Positions 10,101-18,655 of a DNA stretch of 64,000 nt are shown one piece after another; position 1 is the first letter of the stretch, and each line of letters begins with the position of its first letter. Both the position numbers and the translations under genes were made by a program. The notes below the pieces were generated by a model. That model saw only the letters and a list, made by a program, of their open reading frames with translations, ran no database searches and was not told the origin of the DNA. This DNA comes from Lustribacter sp965277075 (GTDB taxonomy: Bacteria; Vulcanimicrobiota; Vulcanimicrobiia; Vulcanimicrobiales; Vulcanimicrobiaceae): the NCBI GenBank assembly GCA_965277075.1, contig OZ255707.1:868001-932000 (forward strand). The letters are read 5' to 3'.

Positions 10101-13100
10101 GTCGACCCATTGGGCACGGGCGCAACTTGAAGCTGCGGCGGCAGCGTATCGGTGAGCGCGACGTTCGAAAGCGCTGCCGAGCCGGCCGCGGTATTCGACA
10201 CGGTGATCGTCAACGTCGACGTACCGCCGGCCGCGATCGTCGCCGGCGAGAACGCCTTCGTGACGACCACGTTCATCGCCGGGGTCAGCGTGTTCGTCCC
10301 GCTCGACGGAGTCTGATTCGCGTAGCCGCCGATGTTCAACGCCCCGACGCCGATCGTGTTCGACGTCGGTCCGGGCGCTGCGGTCGCCGAGGCTTTCACC
10401 AGGACATACACGACGCATTGACCCGGAATCGATCCGCCGCCGGTCGTGGGACCAAGCATCAGATTTCCCAGCGTGAACGTACTGCTGCCGACGGCACCCG
10501 CCGCGATGCTTCCGCCGCAACTTGCCGGATCACCGGCTTGTCCCGGAACAGGTCCGAGCGTCGTGCTTGCGAGCGCCAGCGTCGGCGGCATATTGTCGAT
10601 GAGCGAACCGTTGTTCAACTGGCTCGCCGACGCGCTGTTCGTCAGCAGGAAGCGAATGTAATCGGTGCCGCCGATTTGCAACGTGGATGAAAGGTACGAC
10701 TTCTGGATCGCGACGCCGGCCGCGACGGTCAGCGTCGCCGTCGCCGAGAGCGCGTTCTTGATGCCCGACGTCGAGTTGATCGTGTTGGCGGGGATCGTGT
10801 TCTGCGGGGCTCCGAGAACCGACGACGTGACATCGAAGGTCACGGTGCACGGCTGCGTTGCGACACCGACGGTCAACAGCGAGACGTTGCTGAACGTGAT
10901 CGACGTGCCGGCAATCGCCGACGAGGGCGCAGGCTGGCCCGCGACCTGACATTGCGGGCCGTACGTGACGTTTGGATTTGGCGCAAAGAACACGTTTGCC
11001 GGAAGATTGTCGGCGAACGTAACGCCGTTCGCCTGCGTCCGGGTGAACGGAGCCGTCAGGCCTGCAACGCTGGTGGTCACCTGCACTGTCGACACCGAAC
11101 CGGCTTGAATCTGGTTCGGGACGAACACCTTCGTGACGTTGATGTTCGAGGTCGCGAACGTCACATTGTTTTGGCCCGTGAACGACGCCGTTCCGGCTCC
11201 CGTTTGCGCGCTGGTGTAGCTGGGATTTCCGGGAACGAACGTTCCGGCGGCGCCGGCCTCATCGATCACGTCGTATTGAATCGTGCACGTCGCATTGATC
11301 GCGCCGACGTTGACCGAAAACGACTCGCGGCTGCCCCCGATCGTGATGCTGCCCGCGCTCAACGACGCCGGGCAGGTCGGCCCAAAGACAAAATTCGGCG
11401 ACGCGGCGAGTTGCACTTTGCCTGGCGTCAACGGAAATGTTGCGACGAGTCCTGAGTCCGCCGTGCCGGTGGTGTCGTCGATGGAGGCCGTCACCGTGAT
11501 CGTCTGATTGGTCAGATTCTGACCGCTGGCGATGTAATTGCGCAGCGAAACCGACGGCAGTTCCGTCACGTTCGCGGTAGCGTTTCCAGGCGGATGCACA
11601 ACATTCGCGAGACGATCGGTGAACGACACGTTCGCGGCAGCGAGCGTGTTCGTATCGGTTTGATTCGTGCCCGGCGTCGGCGCGTTGAACTGGATGAAGA
11701 ACCGGACCGTGCACGTGCCGCCAGTTGCGATCGCGAGCCCGCTGCCGGTGACACTGGTCGCTCCGGACGTCGCCGTAATGACGGGCGCGCCGCCGCAGTT
11801 GGTCGTCGTCGGCAAATGCGTCGCATCGTTGACGACGACCATCGGCTGCGGAAGTTGCGGCAAGTTATCCGTAAATGTGCCGGCCGACATCGCACCGCCG
11901 GCAAGGCTACCGAACGTCAACGTCACTTGTGTCGGCGTGAACGGTCCGACCGTATTGGGCGCGATCGCTTTGCCGGTCGATACCCCGCCACCAGGGCCGG
12001 TGATCAGGAGTGAGGCCTGGGCCTGACCCGCTGCACCGGTGACTTCCGTGCTCGTGAAATTTGCCGCGGGTATGATATTCACTTTGTTGCCGGTCGCCGT
12101 CCCGGCATCGACGGTAACGCGGATTTGACAGGTTGTGTTTGCCGGAATCGTCGCCCCGGTAACGGCGATCGTCGCCGTGCCCGCGCCTGCGACCACCGGC
12201 GCGCCGCAATTGGTGAACGTCGCTGCGGCCGCGTCGAGTAAGAGCCCACCCGGCAGCGCGTCGGTGATACCGGCGTTGGTCAGCGGTTGCGCGGAGAGAA
12301 TATTCTGAATGTTGATCGTGAGCTGCGTCGTGCCGGTTGTCGGCAGGATCGCCGTCGGGTTGAACGTCTTCGAAATATTCGGCTTGGCCAGCGTGAAGAC
12401 GTCTTGCGTCGATCGCGCGCCGGAGTTCGTCGCGCCTTGAGCATTCGTGACGCTGTTTTGCGGCAACGTGAAGTTGACCGTCGACGGAACCGCCGACGTC
12501 GTCTGCACGGTGATCGTGCACGTCCCGCCCGGCGGAATGATCGCGCCGCTGACCGTGATTGAGCCCGCCGTAACGTTGGCGGCGGGCGGCGTCACCGTCG
12601 CGCCGCAGTTGCTCGTCGCCGACGACACGCTGAACGGTTGCGCCGAATTGCCGTTGATCGAAAACGCCGTGTTCGTTAGTGCGACGCCCGCGGCGGGGTT
12701 GGTCACGGTGAACGTCAGCGTCCCGGTACCGCCCACGAGCGTGTTGACCGGACCAGTTCCGCCGACCGTGACGTTCGCACCTGACACCAAGAGTTGCTGG
12801 ACGATATCGCTTCCCGGGCTGCCGAGCGACGTCGTGACGTCGGCCGCAAGAATCGAGTTAAGTCCGGCACCGATCTTATTACCGAAGACGTGGAACGTAA
12901 TCGTACAACTTCCAGGCGTCGTATTGTTCGGTGCCATCGGCACTTGGCCGTTGTTCATCGAAATCGTGTTATTGTCGCTGCCGGTGATCGCCGGCGTTCC
13001 GCCGGCGCACGTCGTCGTCGGTGTGAAGCTCGTGTCGACGAGCCCGTAGCCGCTCATCGAGTCAAGGTTGTCCTTGAAGGCCGTGATGTTGGCTGGTCGA

Positions 13101-13276
13101 GACGTATCGCTGTTTTGCAGTGTCACGACAACGGTCGAGGCGACACCGAGGCCGACGGTATTCGGCGCGAACACTTTGTTGACCGTGATCGGTGAACTTG
13201 CTCGCGCGACGCCCGTTCCAAACAGGACGGCGAGCAGGAGTGCCCCGGCGGCACGTGCGATCAGTTTACGCGTCAC
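7163..13276 (-). CDS. giant secreted DUF7933/DUF11-repeat surface protein
   Basis: This 2037-residue protein starts at GTG 13276 with a signal peptide (basic VTRKLIARA, a hydrophobic stretch, then VARA|SS). The rest is Ig-like beta-sandwich repeats. These have the pattern K-F-P...STLTI...N...LTDTLP...TTC...TCT..V.VTS...Y.N.IP, which I recognise as DUF7933. Classical DUF11 repeats follow (VTKTSNPSGAPVSPGETITYTV; NTGAGPSINTIVTDVVP). The C-terminus has an SdrD-B-like domain (GRVYLDTYGSGRFRD...GRYDFPCV). No LPXTG sorting motif is present, as expected for a diderm. The GTG overlaps the TAG of the beta-barrel gene by one base, so the two are probably made together. A structural adhesin or envelope-layer role is inference. 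Confidence 0.88.
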   Translation of the reverse strand: MTRKLIARAAGALLLAVLFGTGVARASSPITVNKVFAPNTVGLGVASTVVVTLQNSDTSRPANITAFKDNLDSMSGYGLVDTSFTPTTTCAGGTPAITGSDNNTISMNNGQVPMAPNNTTPGSCTITFHVFGNKIGAGLNSILAADVTTSLGSPGSDIVQQLLVSGANVTVGGTGPVNTLVGGTGTLTFTVTNPAAGVALTNTAFSINGNSAQPFSVSSATSNCGATVTPPAANVTAGSITVSGAIIPPGGTCTITVQTTSAVPSTVNFTLPQNSVTNAQGATNSGARSTQDVFTLAKPNISKTFNPTAILPTTGTTQLTINIQNILSAQPLTNAGITDALPGGLLLDAAAATFTNCGAPVVAGAGTATIAVTGATIPANTTCQIRVTVDAGTATGNKVNIIPAANFTSTEVTGAAGQAQASLLITGPGGGVSTGKAIAPNTVGPFTPTQVTLTFGSLAGGAMSAGTFTDNLPQLPQPMVVVNDATHLPTTTNCGGAPVITATSGATSVTGSGLAIATGGTCTVRFFIQFNAPTPGTNQTDTNTLAAANVSFTDRLANVVHPPGNATANVTELPSVSLRNYIASGQNLTNQTITVTASIDDTTGTADSGLVATFPLTPGKVQLAASPNFVFGPTCPASLSAGSITIGGSRESFSVNVGAINATCTIQYDVIDEAGAAGTFVPGNPSYTSAQTGAGTASFTGQNNVTFATSNINVTKVFVPNQIQAGSVSTVQVTTSVAGLTAPFTRTQANGVTFADNLPANVFFAPNPNVTYGPQCQVAGQPAPSSAIAGTSITFSNVSLLTVGVATQPCTVTFDVTSSVLGAPQNTIPANTINSTSGIKNALSATATLTVAAGVAIQKSYLSSTLQIGGTDYIRFLLTNSASASQLNNGSLIDNMPPTLALASTTLGPVPGQAGDPASCGGSIAAGAVGSSTFTLGNLMLGPTTGGGSIPGQCVVYVLVKASATAAPGPTSNTIGVGALNIGGYANQTPSSGTNTLTPAMNVVVTKAFSPATIAAGGTSTLTITVSNTAAGSAALSNVALTDTLPPQLQVAPVPNGSTTCGAGAVTATAGGSTVALTGGVLAPNATCTFSVAVTSATGGIWTNTIPTGALTTLQGASNAVPASGVLNVGNVSAVTLAKAFVPAAIPVNGTSTLTISVANMAAGAVPLSSIALTDSLPANVTVAPVPNAATSCPSGTATAVAGGTTVSLSGASLAANATCTISVSVTSAVTGIYVNLIPSQALTDAQGSTNTASAQATLNVGNSSGVGIAKTFAPAAIVANGTSVLTITLVNSSAAAVPLTAMGLIDNLPARVVVAAAPNATTSCLPGGTVTATPGTTSVTLSGGALAANATCTIAVTVTSATPGIYTNTIPPNALTDAQGSTNASPATALLNVGNASAVAVAKSFLPTLIAPGATSVLTISLANTSAGAVALSALSITDTLPANVTIAAAPNASTTCPGGTVTATGGAGNVALSGASLAPNGTCTIVLTVTGTTPGAYVNVISDNAIDTPQGATNNAPATATLTIGQPSLSVTKTSNPSGAPVSPGETITYTVAVRNGGTQVETNAKITDTLTNATLVPGSVTLNGVAAADGIVNAGRPIGSLAVGATATIVYRAVVNANAVTSAQVTNSATAGGDQPCSGPTCIAASPANTVQPPVLSAAKLIDGQSSESVLPGQTVTYSITVANTGAGPSINTIVTDVVPAGLAVVNGSIALNGASVTGATLSGQTVTVPAATILGGASAIVTFKAVVGTTMGTASNTVSVMAAGLSRAVTSNAATAREVPPTIAVTKTTTATTVTAGDRVDYSIVVTPLSGIAYGAATIVDTLPGYEIYAPGTARVAGKPLEPAVQGRTLIWTLPSLAGAMTFTYATAIGPGVPQNTTLTNTVNVAAVAPGGAGFGRGSSSASVLVVGSTFGSCYPITGRVYLDTYGSGRFRDPDVGLASVHIYLDNGESVTTDSTGRYDFPCVHPGMHALRLDATTLPPGVQLYDDRNIDSEKSTRRLVHRIYDTTIIEDINFALTGVLAAPAGRTEKPPPK
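8681..10264 (-). repeat. four tandem ~132-codon repeats in the surface protein
   Basis: Four consecutive copies lie at 9869-10264, 9473-9868, 9074-9472 and 8681-9073, of 132, 132, 133 and 131 codons. Each begins at a (V/L/I)(T/A)K(A/T/S)F block and shares LPANV.(V/I)A..PNA.T.C, a GTVTAT-like strand, NATCTI.V.VTS and IP..ALT..QG.(S/T)N. The copies are more alike than the flanking repeats of the same protein, which suggests recent expansion by duplication or gene conversion. Confidence 0.85.
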
Positions 13277-16209
13277 TAGCGATCGTCCTTGCCCCAGCCG
13301 AAGATGCGATCGATGTACGTACTGAGCGTCAGGTAGAGGCCGCGATGGGTCGGGCTCACCGCCGTCTCGGGGTCGGCGAAGCCCGCGAAATTGTAGCCGC
13401 CGGCAAGACGCAGCGTGCTGCCCAGCCGATAGCCGGCTTCGACCGCAAACCCGGTGGCGTTCGTGCCGCTGATCGGCGCGACGTCGCTCCAATGCGCTTC
13501 GCTCGCGAGATCGAAGCGGCCGCCGATGCGTTCGTCGACGCGGACGCCGAAGATCGTCGTTCGCGGCGCGAAGAACGAGTCGCCGGTCAGTTTATACGCA
13601 GCACTCGCGGCCCATTCGGTCCGCGAGCTCGAGCGGTAGAGTTCTTGCAGTTGGGCGACGTTCGTGACGTACGCGTCGTAATTGGTGAGGTTGCTCTTGT
13701 AGACGTCGACCGACAACAGCGTGACGTAACGGTCGTTACGAGACGGTCGATACGCGAGGCCGCCGCGGCCTTCGGTGTCATAGACGTTCTCGGTGAACGA
13801 ACCGTGATACGAACCGTAGAGCGAGACGGCCGGTGAGATCGGTCCGGTCGCGCCGAACTGGAACGTGCTGCCGGAATCGTAGCCGGTACGGACTTGCACC
13901 TGTCCGGTCGCGTGAAACGTGTTTTCCGAATAATGGAGAGACGTACCGACGGCGGTAAAAAACGGGCTGACGTGCGGATCGTTATAGCTCGAATACAGCG
14001 AATTCCCGACCTGGATGAAGGCATCCGCGTTGAGGCGCTTCGAGGCGACGACTTTCGTTCGAACACCGATCGCATCGAAGAGATCCGTTCCGCTCGCGGT
14101 GTGCTCGACCGAATAGCCGGTCTGGAACGTCGTGGCACCGACGCGTTGCTCGAAACCAACGCTGGTCTGACTCTGCGCCGTCGACGCGTAGGTCTGTCCG
14201 ACTTGCGATGCCGCCAAGGATTGCGTCGATTGCTGTTGCCAGAGCTGACGAATAAATGCGGTGCCGGTGGTGCCGACGTCAATGTCGAGTTCCGCTTGCG
14301 TTTGCGGCGGATCGTACGGATCGTAGGCGGTTGAGAGCGGCTGGAGCCGCGTCGCGCCGATCGTCGCATGCCGCGTGAACCGCCATTCGGCACCGACGTT
14401 CGCGTCGATCGAGTGACCGCTGCCCGCGACATAGTTGACCGCACCGAACGACGGTAAGAACGTACCGAACGAACCGGGCGTGTTCGGTGCTTGCGTCGTG
14501 CCCGACCCGTCGAAGAGCGCGGGATTGAGCGCGCCGTTGCTCGACGCCGCATCGCTCGCAACGCCGACGTGATACTTCAAGCGTGACGACGGTTTGACGC
14601 GCAACGTGATCGCGGCTTGCTGATCGCTATTGTTGACGGCTTGCGCGCCGAGCACCGACGGCAACTCGTTGCGCGCTTCGAGGTAACTCAGATCGAGTTC
14701 GCTGATGTGGCTGAGCGTGAGCGCGAGAATCGCATTGATCGAGAGCAAGCCCGGTGCGGTGTAAGAGCCGAACGGGTTATCATATGCGGCGTCGGCTTGT
14801 GCGAACGCAAGCGTGAATCGGACATTCGGCGTGTGCGCCGCGAGCGAGGCATGGTACGCGTCGCCGCTCGCACCATACTGCGCGACCGAGATCGGAAGAA
14901 AACCTTGCGAGCGTTCGTGGCTGACCGACCAGACCGTGCTCGTCGACGTGCCTCCGAACGACTCGCCGAGCAGCGACAGATTTCCGGTCCCGATCGAATC
15001 GTTGAGATACCAGGCATCGGCGTTCGTGCCGGGCCCGATCTTCAGCGTGCCGCTTCCGCCGAGCATCGTCGAAACGGCGCCGGGGCCGCCGTACTCGTAC
15101 TGGACGACGACGATCTGCGGATTGAGCTGATCGTCGTACGGCAGCATGATGTTCAAAAACCGCAGCAAGCCCGACGCGTAGTCGACGACGTAATCGCTCC
15201 CGCGCGCGAGAAATTGCTGGGAAACGACGGCGCCCGTGCGCCGGTCGAGGTGCACGAGCGTGAGCACATCGCTGCCGATGACGATGTCGGAATGCAGCGC
15301 TTGGCTCGCAACGGCCAATCCCGTCGGCGTGAGGACGGCGCGGGCGTAGGCGGTGTTGTTGCGCGCGGTGAACGCCGCCACGCCCGCATCGCTCCCCGCG
15401 AGTCGCAGCTGCGCGCCGTTGACCAGAACGTTGTAACCGCCGACCGCGCTCGTCGGTGCTGCGTGCGCGTAAAATTGACCGTACATCGCGCTCGAGCGGC
15501 CGTTTTGGACCGAGGCGAAGATATGGTTGGTCGAGAGCGCATCGTCGCGCCGCGTCGAGGCATCGCCATAGGTCGGAAACGGACGGTTGTTGGGATTGTC
15601 CAGAAACGGATCGGACGCGATCGTCTGTTCGAGCGTGTTACTCGAGTCATAGGCGAACGTGCCGCGGGTGTTCTTCGCAATTGCGCCGGTGCCGAAAACC
15701 GAGATCGCGCCGCGCCGCGTCGTCGTACCGTTCGGCGCACCGTCTTGCGCATCGATCCAACCGGGTACGGGGCCGATGCCGCCGGTCGCAAAACCGACGA
15801 CGAGCGGCTTGCGAACATCGGCTGTCAACGCAAGGGTTATATCGACGGATGCGCCGCCGATGTCGAGTCGAATAACGAGCGGACCGGCTTGCGTCCCGGG
15901 CAATACCGTCAGCGAGACGGTACTTGCTTCATCGGTGAGCGCGTCCGCGGAGAGGCCGTCACCAAGTCGCGCGTCACCGTTTAGGATAACGGCCCGCACC
16001 GCCGTGCCGCGGTCGAACGCCGCGCCGTTCGCGTCGGTGACGTGCACGCGAACCGCAACGACACCTTGGCCGCTCGCATCGATCGTCGGCGCGCTGATGA
16101 GCACGGCCGTAAACGTGGATGGTACGGTTTGCGCTCGTCCGGCAGATGTCAAAAGAACGCCTTGAATCGTGAAACTCACGAGCGCCTTTATCCACCGGCT
16201 CAACCTCAT
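13276..16209 (-). CDS. outer-membrane beta-barrel protein with N-terminal Ig-like domain
   Basis: This 977-residue protein starts at ATG 16209 with a signal peptide ending near AGRAQ|TVP. Residues about 30-130 look like an invasin/Big-1-type Ig domain (VRVHVTDANGAAFDRGTAV...). A middle region (GSDYVVDYASGLLRFL) leads into many alternating amphipathic strands rich in Tyr, Ser and Asn. It ends GGYNFAGF...RGLYLTLSTYIDRIFGW, like the closing strand of a beta barrel. Its stop overlaps the start of the giant repeat protein. The likely role is an outer-membrane anchor or export partner for that protein; this is inference from context. Confidence 0.75.
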   Translation of the reverse strand: MRLSRWIKALVSFTIQGVLLTSAGRAQTVPSTFTAVLISAPTIDASGQGVVAVRVHVTDANGAAFDRGTAVRAVILNGDARLGDGLSADALTDEASTVSLTVLPGTQAGPLVIRLDIGGASVDITLALTADVRKPLVVGFATGGIGPVPGWIDAQDGAPNGTTTRRGAISVFGTGAIAKNTRGTFAYDSSNTLEQTIASDPFLDNPNNRPFPTYGDASTRRDDALSTNHIFASVQNGRSSAMYGQFYAHAAPTSAVGGYNVLVNGAQLRLAGSDAGVAAFTARNNTAYARAVLTPTGLAVASQALHSDIVIGSDVLTLVHLDRRTGAVVSQQFLARGSDYVVDYASGLLRFLNIMLPYDDQLNPQIVVVQYEYGGPGAVSTMLGGSGTLKIGPGTNADAWYLNDSIGTGNLSLLGESFGGTSTSTVWSVSHERSQGFLPISVAQYGASGDAYHASLAAHTPNVRFTLAFAQADAAYDNPFGSYTAPGLLSINAILALTLSHISELDLSYLEARNELPSVLGAQAVNNSDQQAAITLRVKPSSRLKYHVGVASDAASSNGALNPALFDGSGTTQAPNTPGSFGTFLPSFGAVNYVAGSGHSIDANVGAEWRFTRHATIGATRLQPLSTAYDPYDPPQTQAELDIDVGTTGTAFIRQLWQQQSTQSLAASQVGQTYASTAQSQTSVGFEQRVGATTFQTGYSVEHTASGTDLFDAIGVRTKVVASKRLNADAFIQVGNSLYSSYNDPHVSPFFTAVGTSLHYSENTFHATGQVQVRTGYDSGSTFQFGATGPISPAVSLYGSYHGSFTENVYDTEGRGGLAYRPSRNDRYVTLLSVDVYKSNLTNYDAYVTNVAQLQELYRSSSRTEWAASAAYKLTGDSFFAPRTTIFGVRVDERIGGRFDLASEAHWSDVAPISGTNATGFAVEAGYRLGSTLRLAGGYNFAGFADPETAVSPTHRGLYLTLSTYIDRIFGWGKDDR

Positions 16210-16246
16210 CCGCGACGACGTCCTTATCGAGGAAACACGAAACCTC

Positions 16247-16269
16247 GGCGAGACGAAGGCCGTCTCACC
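16247..16269 (-). terminator. stem-loop downstream of the RlmD-type gene
   Basis: Arms 16247-16255 and 16261-16269 pair over 9 bp (one G-U) around a 5-base loop. On the minus strand the stem is followed by a moderately T-rich stretch (GAGGTTTCGTGTTTCC), not a clean U-run. It sits in the 105-base gap between the methyltransferase and the beta-barrel gene. It would separate the flagellar/rlmD transcript from the surface-protein genes if it terminates. Confidence 0.4.
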
Positions 16270-16314
16270 GCATCTGTATCTCTACGTACCTATCGGTCGT
16301 GTCCGGTTGGAAGT

Positions 16315-17667
16315 TTACGCCGTGAGCGTAACGAGCGTCTCGACGTGGCCGGTTTGCGGAAACATGTCGAACGGCTGCACGAGTCCGATGCGGTACCCGC
16401 GACCCGCAAGATAGCGGCAGTCACGCGCGAGCGTTGCCGGATTGCACGAGAGATACCAGATTTTTCTCACGCGCGCATCAGCGAGTGCCGCGAGCGTTGC
16501 CTCGTCGCTGCCCTTGCGCGGCGGGTCGAGAAAGACAATATCGGCGGCGCGCAGCGCTTCGCGTCCGGCGGGATTGCCGAGTTCGCCCTCGACACGCGCC
16601 TTCACAAAGCGCACGCGATCGTCGACCTTATTCAAGCGCGCATTTTGGCGAGCTTCGGCAACGGCCGCGGCGTTCTCCTCGACGCCGACGACGTCGGCCC
16701 CGCGTGAGGCAAAGTAGATCGCGAACGTGCCCGCGCCGCAGTACAGATCGACGATGTGCGGACGGCCGTCGATCATCGGCGCCAACGCGCGAAAGATCGC
16801 TGCAACCATCTCACCGTTAATTTGGAAGAACGATGCGGGCGACACGCGAAAACGCACGCCCTCGATCGTCTCTTCCATCTCGCGCTTGCCCCAGACGAAA
16901 TCCATACGCCGGCCGATGACGGCGTTCGCATTCGCCGGCTCATACGAATTGCTGATGCCTCCGACGCACGGGATGCGTTCGGCGAGTTGTGGTGCCAGAT
17001 TCGCGACCGCCGACGACTTCGTCTCGGTCGTCAGGGAGAGGACGCCGCTGGGAGAATGCAGTCCCGCGCGCATGACGACGTGCGCAACGGCGTGGAATGC
17101 CGGCGACGTCGCCGGTGCGCGCGCCGCTTCGATCAAACCGCCGATCGCCGCGTCGAGTTTGTCGAGCACGATGGGGCAGCGTTCGATCGGGACGAGATCG
17201 TGGGAGCGCGCGCGATAAAAACCGAACACGGGCGTCGGCCCATGTGTATCGACCACAAGCGCCATTTTGTTTCGGTACGCACGCGGGTCGCGCATGCCGA
17301 TCGGTGCCAGCACGTCGGCGTCGGTGAAGCCACCGATCCGTCCGAGCGCGTCGACGACGATCCGGCGCTTCCAGGCGAGCTGCGCGGGATACGTAAGATG
17401 CTGCACTTGGCAGCCGCCGCACGCGCCGAACACCGAGCAAAACGGCTCCGCACGGTCCGGCGAGGTCGTTTCGCGCTCGAGCACGTCGCCAACGGCATAT
17501 TTTGCTTTCACCTCGGTCAGCCGGATGCGCGCGCGTTCGCCCGGCAGCGGGCCGTCGACGAACACGACCATCCCGTCAAACCGGCCGACGGCCTGGCCGT
17601 TCGCCAGCAAATCGGTAAACTCGACCACTCCGACGGCGCCCGGTGCGAGACCGGCCGCAGCCGGCAC
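16315..17667 (-). CDS. rlmD: 23S rRNA (uracil-5-)-methyltransferase, RlmD/RlmCD type
   Basis: This 450-residue SAM-dependent methyltransferase makes 5-methyluridine in RNA. It has an N-terminal TRAM domain, iron-sulfur cysteines at 77, 83, 86 and 164 (C...CGGC...C), the SAM motif LYCGAGTFAIYFA, FLDPPRKG, the nucleophile Cys408 in SCNPATLARD, and FPQTGHVE. The start is GTG 17667, overlapping the stop of the upstream small membrane protein by one base. RlmD, RlmCD and TrmA-like specificities cannot be separated by sequence reading alone; RlmD/RlmCD is the best fit. Confidence 0.9.
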   Translation of the reverse strand: MPAAAGLAPGAVGVVEFTDLLANGQAVGRFDGMVVFVDGPLPGERARIRLTEVKAKYAVGDVLERETTSPDRAEPFCSVFGACGGCQVQHLTYPAQLAWKRRIVVDALGRIGGFTDADVLAPIGMRDPRAYRNKMALVVDTHGPTPVFGFYRARSHDLVPIERCPIVLDKLDAAIGGLIEAARAPATSPAFHAVAHVVMRAGLHSPSGVLSLTTETKSSAVANLAPQLAERIPCVGGISNSYEPANANAVIGRRMDFVWGKREMEETIEGVRFRVSPASFFQINGEMVAAIFRALAPMIDGRPHIVDLYCGAGTFAIYFASRGADVVGVEENAAAVAEARQNARLNKVDDRVRFVKARVEGELGNPAGREALRAADIVFLDPPRKGSDEATLAALADARVRKIWYLSCNPATLARDCRYLAGRGYRIGLVQPFDMFPQTGHVETLVTLTA

Positions 17668-17939
17668 TATTTCTTCTCTTCCAGCGTACGAATCAGCCGG
17701 TTCGCTTCATCGATCAGCGCCTGAATGCGCTCCGAGGTTTCGTCGGCCGGGCGTTGCTTCCACAACGAGCGTACCACGAAGAAGGCGACCGTTGCCGTAC
17801 CGATCGTGCCGAGCGCGACACCGGTCCAAATCGCGGTACGCGCTGCCGCATTACTTTTTTGCGTGGGCGCCGCTTCGACCGCGGGCGTTGCACCATTCAA
17901 CTGCGTCTCAGTCACGCCGAGCATCTTCGACAGCGGCAA
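17667..17939 (-). CDS. small single-pass membrane protein, function unknown
   Basis: This 90-residue protein has a polar N-terminus, one membrane segment at about residues 37-59 (IWTGVALGTIGTATVAFFVV) and a charged C-terminal helix (SERIQALIDEANRLIRTLEEKK) that could form a coiled coil. The start is TTG 17939, chosen because a strong GGGAGG lies just upstream; the in-frame ATG at 17924 has no ribosome-binding site. It sits between PilZ and rlmD. I recognise no family. Confidence 0.6.
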   Translation of the reverse strand: MPLSKMLGVTETQLNGATPAVEAAPTQKSNAAARTAIWTGVALGTIGTATVAFFVVRSLWKQRPADETSERIQALIDEANRLIRTLEEKK

Positions 17940-17969
17940 GCGGCCTCCCCAGCCGCGACCGGACCCCGA

Positions 17970-18653
17970 TCAGGCGAGGCCGCGTCCGCGCAGTTCCGTT
18001 TGTCGCCGATTGATGAAATCGAAGACGGCGCGGTCGCCGTCGGGCGTGAGATGGGTGAACTTCAGCCCGATGCTGTGCTTCTTCAGCGACGCAATCGTGT
18101 CGACTCGCATCGCCTCGGCGCGTAAGATCACGTTCTCACCGCGTGGAAGAAGCGGGACTTTGAGTTCGAGGATGTTCCCGATCTTTATGGACCGCTCCGT
18201 GGTGAGCGAGCAGCCCGTCCGGCTGATATCGCTAACGACGCCTTTGTGATATTCGGTTTCGAGTCTCCCGGCCGGCGCATACCGCCATTGCATAGCGACC
18301 GTCGTGTCGACGCGCACGGTGTTGCGCCGGTGTGCGCCGGAGAAGCGCTGCACCGTCTCGATACGTGGAGGAAGTGCGAAAGTTGCCTGCTTCGCGTCGA
18401 CGGCGGTAATCGTTGCGCTGAAGCGGAAGCGGCCCAGCGCGTTCGAGTACAAAAAACTCGCACTCTGGCCGGCCGACATCCCGGTCAGCGCGCTCGTCGT
18501 GAACGACTTACTCCCTGCTGCTTCAAAACACACGGAACCTTTTGGTCCGTTCTTGACCGCGACGTCGACAAAACTGTGAAGTGAGGGAAGCATGTCGCGA
18601 AGATCTTTTGCCGAGGGGGATTTTTTGAAGCCCAACATTTGCAGCAGTGCCAT
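17970..18653 (-). CDS. PilZ-domain c-di-GMP receptor, YcgR-like
   Basis: This 227-residue protein has an N-terminal YcgR-N-like beta domain and a C-terminal PilZ domain. The c-di-GMP-binding signatures are intact: an RxxxR motif in RRNTVRVD and DxSxxG in DISRTGCSL. Family members bind c-di-GMP and slow the flagellar motor at the stator or switch. It starts 2 bases after the flhA stop, so it is the next gene of the flagellar operon. A flagellar-brake role is inferred from context and motif. Confidence 0.85.
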   Translation of the reverse strand: MALLQMLGFKKSPSAKDLRDMLPSLHSFVDVAVKNGPKGSVCFEAAGSKSFTTSALTGMSAGQSASFLYSNALGRFRFSATITAVDAKQATFALPPRIETVQRFSGAHRRNTVRVDTTVAMQWRYAPAGRLETEYHKGVVSDISRTGCSLTTERSIKIGNILELKVPLLPRGENVILRAEAMRVDTIASLKKHSIGLKFTHLTPDGDRAVFDFINRRQTELRGRGLA

Positions 18654-18655
18654 GT

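Noticed and set aside
8681..10264. Regular repeats considered as a CRISPR array
   Set aside because: The units are about 396 bp, in frame, and encode beta-sandwich domains. There are no short identical repeats with unique spacers.
14617..15984. 455-codon plus-strand open frame opposite the beta-barrel gene
   Set aside because: Arginine-rich antisense shadow with no recognisable domain. The minus-strand frame has a signal peptide and barrel features.
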